A stretch of DNA of 64,000 nucleotides. Origin: Roseateles chitinivorans. GTDB taxonomy: Bacteria; Pseudomonadota; Gammaproteobacteria; Burkholderiales; Burkholderiaceae_C. The DNA lies in NCBI RefSeq assembly GCF_002761755.1, contig NZ_PEOG01000019.1, positions 1-64,000 of the forward strand. Reading direction: 5' to 3'. The translations under genes were made by a program, and so were the position numbers. The notes under the pieces are model-generated. The model did no database searches, had not been told where the DNA came from, and saw only the letters and a list, made by a program, of their open reading frames with translations. Positions 49,501 through 54,075 of this stretch are shown here, piece by piece (positions within the stretch are counted from its first letter, which is position 1; every line of letters begins with the position of its first letter).

Positions 49501-51918
49501 GGTCCAGCCGCCAGCGGCAGCGGTGCTGGTGAGTTTGGCGCGGCTGCCCACCCACGCCTTGGTCTCGTGGGTCTGCGCCTGCAGGTTGAAGGAGAAGGCG
49601 ATCGCGTTCTCTTCGGCCTCGCCGGCGGCGTTGGCGAAGCCGGATAGCAGGCTGGTGCCCAGGCCGGCGGTGGGGGTGAGGTGGTCGAGGTAGTCGCTGA
49701 AGCTGTCCCACCGGTTGTAGGTGCTGACCAGCGGCTGCCACTGCTCGGCCGCGACGCCGATGCGCGCGGCGGTGATGTCGGTGTGGTCGCCGATCTCGGC
49801 GCTGGCGCGCGTGTCGCCGATCGCCAGGTTGATCGCGACGCTGGCGCTGTTGGCCACTTCGGGGTCGGACGCGGTGCCGCTGCCCTGGCTGGTGCGGGCG
49901 GAGACGCTGCTCTCGCTGGTGGTCCGCATCTCGCGCACGTCGGCGCGCGCGCCGACCACGACGTTGCCGGACGACACGAGCGTGGGCGCGCTCTTGCCGG
50001 CGACGTTGTTGCCGACATGGGCGACGGCCTGGTGGTCGTACTCGGACAGCGTGAAGGCCGCGCCGACGCGGAAGTCCATCGAGCCGTCGGCGTTGCGCGC
50101 CAGGTCGGCCGCGGCGTTGACGGGCACGACGCGCGACATCGCGCTGTTGACGAAGCTCTGCGCTGCGCCGATCGCGGCCAGCGGCGCGGCGCCCAGCGTG
50201 CGGAACAGCAGGCTCTTGCCGACGGTGGAGCTGCTGTGCACGCGCTGCTTGGTGGTGCGGTCGAGCGCGAGGACCTCGACGTCGCCGACCTTGGCGGCCG
50301 GGGTGCCGACACTGGCGCCGAGATCGGCGATCGCGCTGGTCACCAGGTTGCCGTAGGCGACGGTGGCGCCCAGCGCGGTACCCGCGAGACCGTAGGCGGT
50401 GGCGCCGACGTAGAAGGAATTCTGGTTCTCGGCGTTCACCGCCAGGCTGCCGGCGGTGACGGTTGCGCCGGTTTCGACAAGCGCCTTCGAATGCGAGCTG
50501 GCTTCGCCGATGGCGACGGAGGCCACGGCGGTGTTGTCGTTGGTGGCGACGAAGGTGAGGGCGCTGACGCTGAGCGTGTTCTCGTTGTGCGCGGTGACCG
50601 AGAGCTTGCCGCCCGCGCTGAGGGTGGCGCCGCTGGTGACCTTGGTCGTGCTGTCGGAGGTGGCCTTGCCGTAGACCACGGCGGCGCCGATCAGCGAGTT
50701 GCCGTTGAGGGTGATGGCGGGGTCGTCGGCCAGGGCGCGGGCCTGGCTGGCGAGGGTCAGGTTGCCGGAGGCGGTGACCGAGGCGCCGCTGCCGACGGTG
50801 AGGGTCGCATCGGCATTGGCGCCGACCCAGTTGGCGTTGAGGCCGCTGACCGCGCCCAGGGCGATGGTGGCGGCCCAGATGCCGTAGTCCTCGCTGTAGG
50901 ACGAGCGGGCCTGCGAGCTGGCGGTGGCGCTGAAGTCGGTGGCGACGATATTGCCGTCCAGCGTGATCGAGGTCGCGGCGGTGGCCTGGCCCATGCCGAC
51001 CTTCTCGGTCGAGGTGGCGGTCAGGGTGACGGCGCCGGTCGCCGCGCCGTTGGTGCGCTCGGTGTTGAGCCTGGAGCCGGTGTTGAGCGCGATCGTCGGC
51101 GCTTCGATGGTGATGCCGCCGTCGGCCAGCAACTGGCCGGACACGGCGACCGCGGTGCCGGACTTGCCCTGGGCCACGATCGAGATCGTGCCGCCGTCCT
51201 GTTGCAGCGTCTTCGGCGCGGTGAGGTCGCCGGTGTTGACGGCGGCGTCGCTGACGTAGCTGGCCGACTTCGCGTTGCCAGCGGTGATCACGCCGGTGGC
51301 GTCGACGCTGACCTGATCGGCGTCGATGACCACGCCGTCGCGCGTGTTGACCTTGCCCTGGATCGTGACGAGGCCGCTGGCCGACAGCGAGTAGGTGCCG
51401 GTGGCGAGGTCGCCGATCGGCTTGTTGCCGCTGACGAAGTCGTCGATGTCGGTTTGCGAGGGTGTGCGCAGCGTCAGCTTGCCGACGTTGACGACGCCGG
51501 TGGCGCCGACGAGGAAGCCGTCGGCGCTGGCGAAGGTGACGTCACCGCCGAGGGTGCCGTTCTGGTAGGCGTTGAGGACGCCCCAGACCTGGGGGCGGCT
51601 GCTGCGGACGATGTTGACCAGCTTGGAGCCGGTCGGCACCTGCAGGTTGACCGTGTGGCCGTCGCCGACGATGAAGTGGTTGAAGACGTTGACCGCGACA
51701 CCGCCGGTCGCGTGGTTGTTCACCACCTGCTGGACGTTGGTGCCGGTGGTGGTGACGGTGGAGAAGCCGCTGACCGGGTCGATGTTGTGGGCCGGTCCCG
51801 CTGCCCACGCGTTGACCGAGGCCGCCGACAGCAGCCAGCGCAGCGGCCGGCTCACCTGGCGCGCGGCGGGGGCTCGGCGCTGTGGACGACGGGAGGCGGG
51901 GGCGCGGCGCTTGGACAT
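31585..51918 (-). CDS. Giant filamentous adhesin, LktA/FHA-type two-partner-secretion exoprotein
   Basis: A 6777-residue secreted protein filling about a third of the window. ATG 51918 has AGGA upstream and opens an extended, Arg-rich signal peptide (residues 1-40). The TPS domain (about 45-160: VNVFNHFIVGDGHTVNLQVP, GVLNAYQNGTLGGDV, GFLVGATGVVNVGKLTLRTP) matches the leukotoxin LktA-type filamentous adhesin pattern, but the usual FxxPxG site reads FASADG. Residues about 200-3000 are Ala/Gly/Val/Thr-rich beta-helix modules. About 3370-3860 is an aromatic-rich globular part with three Cys pairs. About 4540-6250 is modular repeats, including an exact 20-residue tandem. A unique C-terminus of about 500 residues ends the protein. 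It lies between sapC-like and tpsB genes in one operon. An adhesin role is inferred from the family; a leukotoxin function is not implied. Confidence 0.9.
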   Translation of the reverse strand: MSKRRAPASRRPQRRAPAARQVSRPLRWLLSAASVNAWAAGPAHNIDPVSGFSTVTTTGTNVQQVVNNHATGGVAVNVFNHFIVGDGHTVNLQVPTGSKLVNIVRSSRPQVWGVLNAYQNGTLGGDVTFASADGFLVGATGVVNVGKLTLRTPSQTDIDDFVSGNKPIGDLATGTYSLSASGLVTIQGKVNTRDGVVIDADQVSVDATGVITAGNAKSASYVSDAAVNTGDLTAPKTLQQDGGTISIVAQGKSGTAVAVSGQLLADGGITIEAPTIALNTGSRLNTERTNGAATGAVTLTATSTEKVGMGQATAATSITLDGNIVATDFSATASSQARSSYSEDYGIWAATIALGAVSGLNANWVGANADATLTVGSGASVTASGNLTLASQARALADDPAITLNGNSLIGAAVVYGKATSDSTTKVTSGATLSAGGKLSVTAHNENTLSVSALTFVATNDNTAVASVAIGEASSHSKALVETGATVTAGSLAVNAENQNSFYVGATAYGLAGTALGATVAYGNLVTSAIADLGASVGTPAAKVGDVEVLALDRTTKQRVHSSSTVGKSLLFRTLGAAPLAAIGAAQSFVNSAMSRVVPVNAAADLARNADGSMDFRVGAAFTLSEYDHQAVAHVGNNVAGKSAPTLVSSGNVVVGARADVREMRTTSESSVSARTSQGSGTASDPEVANSASVAINLAIGDTRASAEIGDHTDITAARIGVAAEQWQPLVSTYNRWDSFSDYLDHLTPTAGLGTSLLSGFANAAGEAEENAIAFSFNLQAQTHETKAWVGSRAKLTSTAAAGGWTANHTLKDLGDFADAATSFTFGGATAVYAYSQAQTIDIAGNMGALLIGAAVGAGDDGSSLGASITYVGSQSTTVAGIGSAATVNAGAGDLAVKATNDDAHIVVAPTSGMGSGTAFNGILGVFSMANDTRASISNSARLTASAIGVEAHQYAGNWAAAGSFAYTDSKAIGVAIAINDSEGTTRARIGDNSDDDALVTGYTPVSTAYTGSAPTAGITTDRLTVHASTDGTSSSIAAAGAATTPKTGEPGYGQQFEDKWAALQGKLTSAFGGSQSQISSQSKSGQQDSGSGDSVAQNPDAGLGISGSLAANLTDLDTQAQVTGVTVSARTTRSAIDVQALEKTVQVGAAGSAAFIMAAKDPAASSTTAFSGAAAYLLSNNDAEAVLTGVTALNAGDVTVQAAQAGQRLGIGLGFSVNTNNASGKNYSVGVSASAAQVNDSASARIEDSTLDAQDTSRTLDVQAYTRTDIGVGGGSLFGGGKGGVGLAITYAEIGNGERDATEALISGSVLTDFNKLTLSATNASRIASGAASLGGGNDALGFAGSFVINKVGGTHGARLVSSTAANTGTVSLDVRGAVNTALDTTLDGLGSGSENGNFDFSGALVADFASPGGSFDGTGSRVLGVAGFLQYGKSNVGIAYAHNDIQQTHEAAITGSTVTATSVKVNAQDESAAIAVSAGVGVSTGTLSGVGSVAVNEVNNTLSARIGDWNATTASGAITASTISVTAQNRADIVAGAGALAVSKGSSGGLALALNLIGTREHATTAQIGWTDLYTNGTVDVSAASGTSGDPNTLIAFSAGVALSQGGLAFAGALGINNVDQSVDAGLRAVNTVGGNTTYRPVSLSVKASDDTENQAFGVMGAGSENGIAAAIGVGTNRIDSDVTAQVLGGRSTTIYTQSLLVDASRRNDLYTFDVGVSGASGLSGAASIGTSVTDGHVLAQIAGAAKVDATNNVRVSAQADTFHAVGSGAIGLGTGAAAGALAVSTAVDTGITEALVDNAEVKALGRSGSVAIRSGQLANGPVSPDLSTAGDSVDTGALSQSFQDQSLTEGSTTVSGLAVNATSAQKMRTVDVAGSGSTGAAAVTINVTTNDFEGRTSARVTNSTVNAGVSGEAGADVTVRASGHSFGLGIAAGLAGASQGAGIAGLAMNLQTHDVDARVEGSTVKADALTLDAAATQTAQAVAAGGAGGGTGAGAASMVVTTQYGDVTAWLKGGTTTANTLTVNADRQQESDVAAGAVAGAGKVGVGFGLSVSRIGGETRATIGRDPDDDNATTVTTVNAGTVSVDAARATVINSYAFGAGIGVAATGIAGMVNVSDQTGDTRAGMYDTVLRAADGSSAATSLAITAQDIYSANQHAAGAGIGLVGIGATFNVALSSASTVAELVGSDVKAGSIDVQGYADREVGMSSVAGGAGKFAGAVSLGFIKFGSGDAGGADGELTDTAAAADAAVNQSHAQQNSQLTSAEQSRLNAQSGGLSLSSGVQNTSAAANATTNTGDGTALKVADASLLAARVSGGTVVADSLDVATDGRTHTYTLAGAVQGSIAGLSGGLGITRQYFVNSAVVDGNVQAHAVTVSALERDGAGGAAGEIEAFTAGAGGLVIGVAYSDVLVQNRVVAGVNRAVGNDTGALVVSARDTTTVKVGGDNENSPENVSVGVGVIGASVVRAEKNSDIDAWIGKTGYTLDGYGAMTVGASVSGLVRATGFSVSAGVLNVTGVSANAEDNSSADAQLFGTVDTGTTGTVTVNASARPETYARAYGVQAALGASVGGSFAFATANTSATAAVANNTVFTGSGQVKVTATTGETSAALQGSYFSADAKAVAASGGLLLGLAGTEVTASNSSKTVAQVGDHVTLPLGDLSVSASGYSGQRAQGDAYFGGILAFGGNVSTASSSTSTQVLLGVDPIAGVSRTGDLTLSAVGLDRNEAFAIGGSGGVVSGGAAEAVVKATDTDDRPAVLVQVKDWTSGRNIVGTGGLKLLAEHTTQFFGGADTTAVSVIGGAAANSTTTIDVDAKVKLGTYAAFESQAIDIAAVNAVEQLTTPSVSGWEASVNAGAGGGINGYAAGSTVNVTQGSQISLGNNASLDVFALSAHETLGNRLRLDAYSTLSLFDKAQISTGGAIQRADAGSTITSTANNAITLGNAVTLENEVDTVQLGTYALQNVWATANAKTYGAVGGAGGTAVINATVNNTVTLGTGDLITGYGSVSLYAGRSADSITDNTMSLSAVSDVYNWTLASISTNVKADANAVVNNNIDIGSGASVTSVRNIWLQADEGRVVVSGTGRGHNPYLELLSTETKAGSGTSTTSSTVTFQGTATVEAGTRHNQSVTINADGSWTKGTGTQATVYNMPSFSSRDSLQDYIDQLSAERKVTDDYVATLDATARDAYVYSARYQEIESQLSFLTPLLSELAAGTVNAVVVSGITAAGGDVHLAADKVTVKAGAPTITAHGDPTITIVNNSAKALIVDTLSIPNDAGGQVLVTGGAANSLPAALKVSEGGNGTGSQITISHNPGVDGADLVVQGDITNLGGKVTVDVARGSMLQTASIYAKELDLTVADVYLVNTSGMQSYGFSPLSLSGYVTSGRGWKPASAEEAVMWFISDRYESQIKSKGITDFNKYFYGTDYATAYGSGATVTTNVFLNWGFNDADECKTNCTTFSFRNDAGGDTRGNGTWGFDNVGDYTGKLTLRASYDTIKNSGFLGTAVTKDALNASLIAVNAGTIDINGTIRAGNFNNWSVNIGASFDTAIATYIEKKGLKAGDTVSITPGQPLQYTENAYVCVFGNVGCSWRPKTYSIDTGVALANGGDAGIGLTYDVATGKLSLADVNASGNGMVMLRGKIVSTGQDGKILVDDGLGTIKVNNSSSKALVVNDLNAGNQSTGIIRITDTNYDNRTDWYVHEAGQSIKHYVTGSSATTYNNVNGLVDGWFEGGNATTSYQPMQGQWYTWTESTRVKRSYSGRSTNDLATIWPTGDWKFVNQDTPWTASSGRIVTSCASCGSDYLTGVFSAGSVRSVDSFHVGWSYSPYYGGTFVDRYWQYYVPYDLTMSIEYHVKADHAIKMQFVGAAQGTVAIGSNTNVALNGTISNSLGSTSISTAGHLTADAAAVVNSQSLSLTAGGNLGTSAQAINAITSNISATAGGLVNLDLTAQSSSIALQKISGGGDVTVVSDKSLLPVGNGTHLAGRNVNLTSSFGGLGDVSSSQVVNTAVTGTLTVNTRGDIALRQASGDLTLNTLTAEGGDVSITLDNGRLLNGIGSSQRSAEETAYLSALWQSLNMTGADAGQETVKAFENQVSARYQQYHLIKQRLSDASDAGFAIAPAYLEAMRTRVALQQGVSAASLSDAAVTAAVKAEYQGITSFFSAQFGNALPFDTAAAFDTGWRYTLDTNSALYASLVAGAKWKQSQLEVAISEAALTPVTSTYISNRAANISGNNVTLKTTGGSVGKDAASLAIAIARANPVLSDAEKAALVNAGPGDLSFVTTDAQVLATVKQQDPLKVNASGVFKATSRDALYVESDQAMALGGVQSTQGDVRLSAGGSLTSTTGTGTTITAHGLNLAVSQGSIGTAAAPIRLALSDALRVASAPGDVYISQGGGNLALGSLGAGGMLSVTAGGSLTNWASNGSGHHLLGDSISLLAGGALGTADRALRLRLTGGTLTLAGTAANLETQSSNRWRLGQVSLSDGLALDATGDVELAGTLTAASATLHSAGAVSATAAANWLTSGVTTLTGTSLSLESGRFSASALALQATAGGLEVGELNAGDGGIDLLGTAAIGLRGPISTSGQLLADGQSLLMGAGAGASAGGSIRFTTAGAMDLSFLEAGGDLRLNSSTLSVSQLLRSARIEVDATRIDLAAGSLLQAGQDARLDGTQLTMGDGALLSTGGRLAVTTTGDQQLARLSVGGELALTAAGALSLNGEAWAQGPATLQASSASMAAGGSLGTAGALTVTTTGDQSLRSLQAGESLVLQSGGALSLDGVSTSALDTRLTAQRAIQIASGASMQSNGALSLQGASLSAGTGGLLQSASDASITTTGDLQLAQLIVGGRLDLRADGQARLTESGWVQGNALLQADGLRLDGELGSSNTVGLIAARDVDLHHWVRARDITVDAGKLLVASGAGLQAAGSLRASAGSLDMAAGSGLVSGGDLGLFGRSDVSLAQVSAGGRLTLQAGGTLSLKDAVHGSQSIVMAADRLAIDAGVAVTSGGSLTAQAAEMTAGAGSQLAATTDLQLSSDGHLQLAQLTAGRHLQLQAAGDARLTEATQATGDATLRAAQLTIDGGLTAGGALRLQGDRDLTIDSTVWGASTTAAGQAVTLSAAGSLYSGRSLAVTADTLSMAAGSRIDAGATLTLTTTGAQQLARLRSGGATTVQAGGALSIGEFATANAGMSLRAGGALSLADASLVQARGALDLQAGSVTAGHGNRLVSGGDLQITSLGGAALDALQSGGQLLLSAGGAASVAGITSVQGLGRLQADSLRLQSAWYSANDLQLTATQGVAIEALLKARTLSVTADSLDLADGVHATATGSIAVDAGRIGMGAHSQLQSGSDLHLTTTGDQTLATLYAGNDLVLEAGGALTLREAAYANGAVALSAGGAMRLDAAATVQSGRALSVQADALQAGAGSRFLSAGDMALSARGDLGLAQAVSGGALALSAGGALRTDEGLSSQAGARVDAGELQVAGRWTVNGDLEAHVARGVALDADVQAFNVSLFADSLTLGHGVTLTSGGALSVDSGRLLMGTGSLLDSAGGARLVTLGDQTLARVNVLGDLLLQSGGALRLAESAAVQGHAQVNAQSLAVDGGWFSSGDLRASATRGLTLNSGLYAANLTLNASDLNLADGVAANAAGALTVNAGGIAMGAGSALEAAGAMQLISQGSQSIARLKAGSDLLLQAGGDLSLREQAVAGQSLIGMAGGAIEVAPGTLVQAGGSLSLQAASLQAGLGSRIASGADMQLVSDNGVTLALLDVGGALALQAGGAVTLTDRVGVNGDAQLRLRDLSVDGDWNSAGALRVRADRTVALNRAVQAGSVSVDAEAVTISADVPLSAAGGLNIDAGSLGMATGSRIAADGDLVLRTRGEQVLAQVTTGGALSLAAGGRVSLNGEMLASRDIALVAGDALLLAPGVTLGAGGRLDVQARTLEAGDASLLRSGGDMMVVADGDVRLARLESGGGLALQARGAVQTRDAVSVQGSASLLGDRLAVDGGWISQGALTVQASGGVALNSGMQAGQVSIDAGAVQLAAGAALRSGDTITLNAATVTMGVDSAMTAGGATQLKADSLTMDAGSSMTTGGALSLSTTGAQTLAALSAGGDLAIKAGHGVSLDGQVTTKGELALQAGGDVRVNEQVNASGGLALRAGGDVHVNKQVDVGGDLALQAGGDVRVNAQVNAGGSLALHAGGDVRVNEQVNVGGGLALQAGGDVRLNKQVDIGGDLALQAGGDLHIGEQLTVGGNAAVEAGGEARLGAGRAMRVGGALQLGAHAVVMEAGSLLATGRDASLRAVGGAQLDQLHVGGDLSVAAGEDLALQAGVAAGGDVALKSGGATQLADGRDLTAGGAFSSESAAWRMGQGSTLQVAGDLRLQASGDVLLAAVTGHGDALSVQAGGKLLGRPDAAVHLRTSAGTRTDLKAGLGIGDPLVVDLPWLSVATGSGDIHLVVERDLYSPLISAANGTVTMTVKGSLSVDHLIGNPNLWIDGRLAAGQMTLRGGSLSSRDSLEVGGLTLLDGGPLTVEAPRIALGVDGAGAPVTTLSLTGRDGTRAEEIALTVTGTQKVDITRLSTRDGQLTLPAEVALRDASASGELRIKTPAVTISLDNVSAAARPADAQLITPQDRFWLQLQGNALYTDALVTRFQSPLALYFHRATEDKLVAQQAFYRMSTEHLSQEVAGNSWRVPAPSLPPVTGMPLLSWGGTLVPAVNLEGMPALAAALAAARAADRLAERTDRNATARDAGGDAARDGHRATENRDEIVIGEPIASR
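33181..33540 (-). repeat. 60-bp tandem repeat in adhesin gene (6 copies)
   Basis: Six consecutive units of exactly 60 bp encode 20-residue modules of the form ALQAGGDVRVNEQVNVGGDL. Neighbouring units differ at only a few positions; one more degenerate unit can be read on the left (33121-33180). The pattern suggests recent expansion by slippage or unequal recombination, and copy number may differ between strains. Confidence 0.9.
33541..38300 (-). repeat. Modular repeats of about 119 and 83 residues in adhesin gene
   Basis: This part of the adhesin gene repeats a pattern such as LAVDGGWFSSGDLRA ... MGAGSALEAAG ... LLLQAGGDLSL. Two module sizes can be seen: about 119 residues (for example between about 35458 and 35101) and about 202 residues where a further 83-residue block is added (for example 35101 to 34500 to 33899). 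The boundaries are approximate. The repeats probably form beta-helix rungs that lengthen the fibre. Confidence 0.7.
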
Positions 51919-51995
51919 GGCGGATCCTGCGGAAGGCGGCAGAGGGACGGGAGGCCGGGGACCGGCGAGACGAAGGGGAGGCGGCGGTGCGGCGG

Positions 51996-52703
51996 TCAGG
52001 CCGCGGCGCGCGTGTCGAGCTGGTCGCCCAGGCGCTTCAGCGCGCCGAGGGAGTGCAGGTGCGCGTAGATCCAGGCCAGCCAGCCGCGGCGGAACCACTC
52101 GTCCACGGTGGCGGCGTCGAGTTGCTGCAGCCGGGTCTCGTCGATGGCGCTGAGGCCGCCGAGGCGAGCGGTCTGCTTGTCGGCGGTGATGACCTGCAGC
52201 ACGAAGGGCTTGAAGAGGTCCTTGGCCTGGAGGGCGTCGCAGAACTCGCGGGTGCGGGCGTGTTCGGCGTCGAATTCCTGCAGGAAGCCGATCACTCCCT
52301 GGAGGGTGGAGGAGGGGACGCCGCCGTCGAAGAGCGGTTGGCCCTCGCCGGCGAAATGGGTGGCGGCTCGGTCGAAGCAGACGTTCTTGTCGCCGTCGAG
52401 CGCGAAGGGGTAGCGGCGCACGAAGGCGGGGGTGTAGCCGCCGGTCCAGCGGCCGTCGGTGGCGAGCTGGGCGTTGTGGTCGTTGGCCAGGGACAGGAGG
52501 GCGAGCGGGAAGCGGCGGTCCTGGGCGTCGTCGGCGAACAACACGGGGAGGCTGCGGCTGGCCTCGAAGAACTCGACCGCCAGGAGGGGGACGGAGTTGA
52601 CGTCGCGGGAGAACCCGAAGTCGGGGCTGGGGGTATAGCGGAGCGCGGCGTGGCCGGCGCGGTCGAGCAAGGTCGGCTCGCGATAGAAGAGCAGTTCAGC
52701 CAT
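51996..52703 (-). CDS. SapC-like family protein
   Basis: A 235-residue protein of the SapC type (MAELLFYREPTLLDRAGHAALR at the start, VPLLAVEFFEASRSLPVLF, PAFVRRYPFAL, GVIGFLQEFDAEHARTREFC). There is no signal peptide or membrane helix. The biochemical role of the family is unclear; it is named after a gene next to a Campylobacter S-layer protein. Here it lies 77 bp upstream of the giant adhesin in the same orientation and is divergent from the regulator at 52902, so it is likely the first gene of the adhesin operon and may assist its synthesis or secretion. Confidence 0.82.
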   Translation of the reverse strand: MAELLFYREPTLLDRAGHAALRYTPSPDFGFSRDVNSVPLLAVEFFEASRSLPVLFADDAQDRRFPLALLSLANDHNAQLATDGRWTGGYTPAFVRRYPFALDGDKNVCFDRAATHFAGEGQPLFDGGVPSSTLQGVIGFLQEFDAEHARTREFCDALQAKDLFKPFVLQVITADKQTARLGGLSAIDETRLQQLDAATVDEWFRRGWLAWIYAHLHSLGALKRLGDQLDTRAAA

Positions 52704-52901
52704 GGATCTTTTCCCTCGATGCCCGCGATGCCCCGACTGCGGTGCGGATGTTCTGGATGTATTGCCGGGGGGCGCGAGTCTAGGGAGGGAATGGGGGGCA
52801 AATGCGATTGGCCGAGGTGGGAGGGGGCCTCCCCAATTGCTACACAATCTTTTGGAAGACTTCTTCGGCTTCCTGGTCCGCTCCGAGCCCCTGCATTGCC
52901 C
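52704..52901. promoter_or_regulatory. Shared divergent promoter region of adhesin operon and its regulator
   Basis: These 198 bp separate the sapC-like/adhesin operon from the divergent REC-HTH-Hpt gene. A less GC-rich stretch near 52833-52860 (AATTGCTACACAATCTTTTG) is the likeliest promoter area for the plus strand, and GGGAGG/CCTCCC forms a small dyad just before it. No operator can be assigned with certainty. Confidence 0.45.
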
Positions 52902-53960
52902 ATGTCCGCGCCTTCCCGTCCGCTGGTGCTCGTCGTCGAGGACGAGGACCCGATTGCTGAGCTGATCCGGCGCCACCTGGAGGCGGCGGGATTCGAGGTC
53001 CGGCACCTGCAGCGGGGGGATGCCGCGGAGTCGGTGGTGCGGGCGATCGCGCCGGCGGTGGTGATGCTGGACGTGGTCCTGCCGGGGCTGGATGGCGTCG
53101 AGGTCTGCCGGCGGCTGAGGAGCTTCAGCCAGGCGCCGGTGCTGATGGTGACGTCCAAGGCGGAGGAGGCGGATCGGCTGGCCGGCTTCGATGCGGGCGC
53201 CGATGACTACCTCTGCAAGCCGTTCAGCGCCGCGGAGCTGGTGGCGCGGGTGAAGGTGCTGGCGCGACGGGGCGCGCAACGCCTGGCACCGGTGGTCGAC
53301 GAGGACGCGCTGGTGCAGGTCGATTCGCTGCGGCGCTGCATTCGCTGCCGTGGGCAGGAACTGGAGCTCACGCCGCAGGAGTACCGGCTGCTGTCCGTGA
53401 TGGTGCAGCACCCGGGGAGGCTGTTCAGCCGGGCGCAGCTGCTGGATCTGGCATATGACGACGCGGTGGGGGTGTTCGATCGCGCGGTGGACAGCCACGT
53501 CAAGAACATTCGCAAGAAGCTGGCGGCGTTGCTGCCGGAACACAACCTGATCCGGTCGGTGTACGGGCAGGGCTACCGCTTCGAGGTCGGGCCGGAGACC
53601 TCGCAGGAAGCGCCGGCGCCGGATGCGACCAATGGCTTGATCGCGCGCGTGCCGGGCGAGTTGAAGCCCTGGCTGCCGGGGTTCTTGTCCTCAAGGTTTC
53701 AGGCGCTTGACGAGATGGAGGCGGCGATCGGCGGGAGCACTCGGGACGAGGTGTTCCGGATCGCGCATCGGCTGGCGGGGAGCTTCGCGCTGTATGGCTT
53801 CAGCGAGGCCGCACGGACCTGCCATCGGCTGGAGCACGAAGGGCCGCAACTCGGGCCCGAGGAAGTGCGCCGCCGGGTCTCGGACCTCAGGGAACACCTC
53901 AGGCAGGTGGCGGTGAGGTTCGTGGACGAGCAGGGGCGGGAGTTGCCGGGCGGCGGCTGA
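52902..53960 (+). CDS. OmpR-type response regulator fused to a C-terminal Hpt domain
   Basis: A 352-residue protein. Residues about 8-120 are a receiver (LVLVVEDEDPIAELIRRHLE; phospho-Asp in VVMLDVVLPGLDG; DYLCKPFS). About 130-225 is a winged-helix DNA-binding domain (LTPQEYRLLSVMVQHPGRLF; VDSHVKNIRKKL; IRSVYGQGYRFEV). About 255-340 is a helical domain with the Hpt phospho-His pattern (EVFRIAHRLAGSFALYGF). This order, receiver-effector-Hpt, is unusual because Hpt domains are normally attached to kinases or stand alone. It is divergent from the adhesin operon and probably controls it, taking phosphate from the hybrid kinase at the other end of the locus. Confidence 0.88.
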   Translation: MSAPSRPLVLVVEDEDPIAELIRRHLEAAGFEVRHLQRGDAAESVVRAIAPAVVMLDVVLPGLDGVEVCRRLRSFSQAPVLMVTSKAEEADRLAGFDAGADDYLCKPFSAAELVARVKVLARRGAQRLAPVVDEDALVQVDSLRRCIRCRGQELELTPQEYRLLSVMVQHPGRLFSRAQLLDLAYDDAVGVFDRAVDSHVKNIRKKLAALLPEHNLIRSVYGQGYRFEVGPETSQEAPAPDATNGLIARVPGELKPWLPGFLSSRFQALDEMEAAIGGSTRDEVFRIAHRLAGSFALYGFSEAARTCHRLEHEGPQLGPEEVRRRVSDLREHLRQVAVRFVDEQGRELPGGG

Positions 53961-54075
53961 GCGCCGCGCGGAAACTGCACGCCGCCGATCGCTCTCGGCA
54001 AGGCCGATCCCTGACGATCGCCTCTATAAGTCGGCAGAAACTTGCGTGTGTCGGTGGGCCTACCGGCGCTGAACG

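Noticed and set aside
40216..49647. A continuous plus-strand reading frame of over 3100 codons opposite the adhesin gene
   Set aside because: Its translation is Ala/Gly/Arg/Asp/Val-rich with no domain, and it is antisense to a well-supported adhesin frame. GC-rich repetitive codon usage removes stops from the opposite strand.
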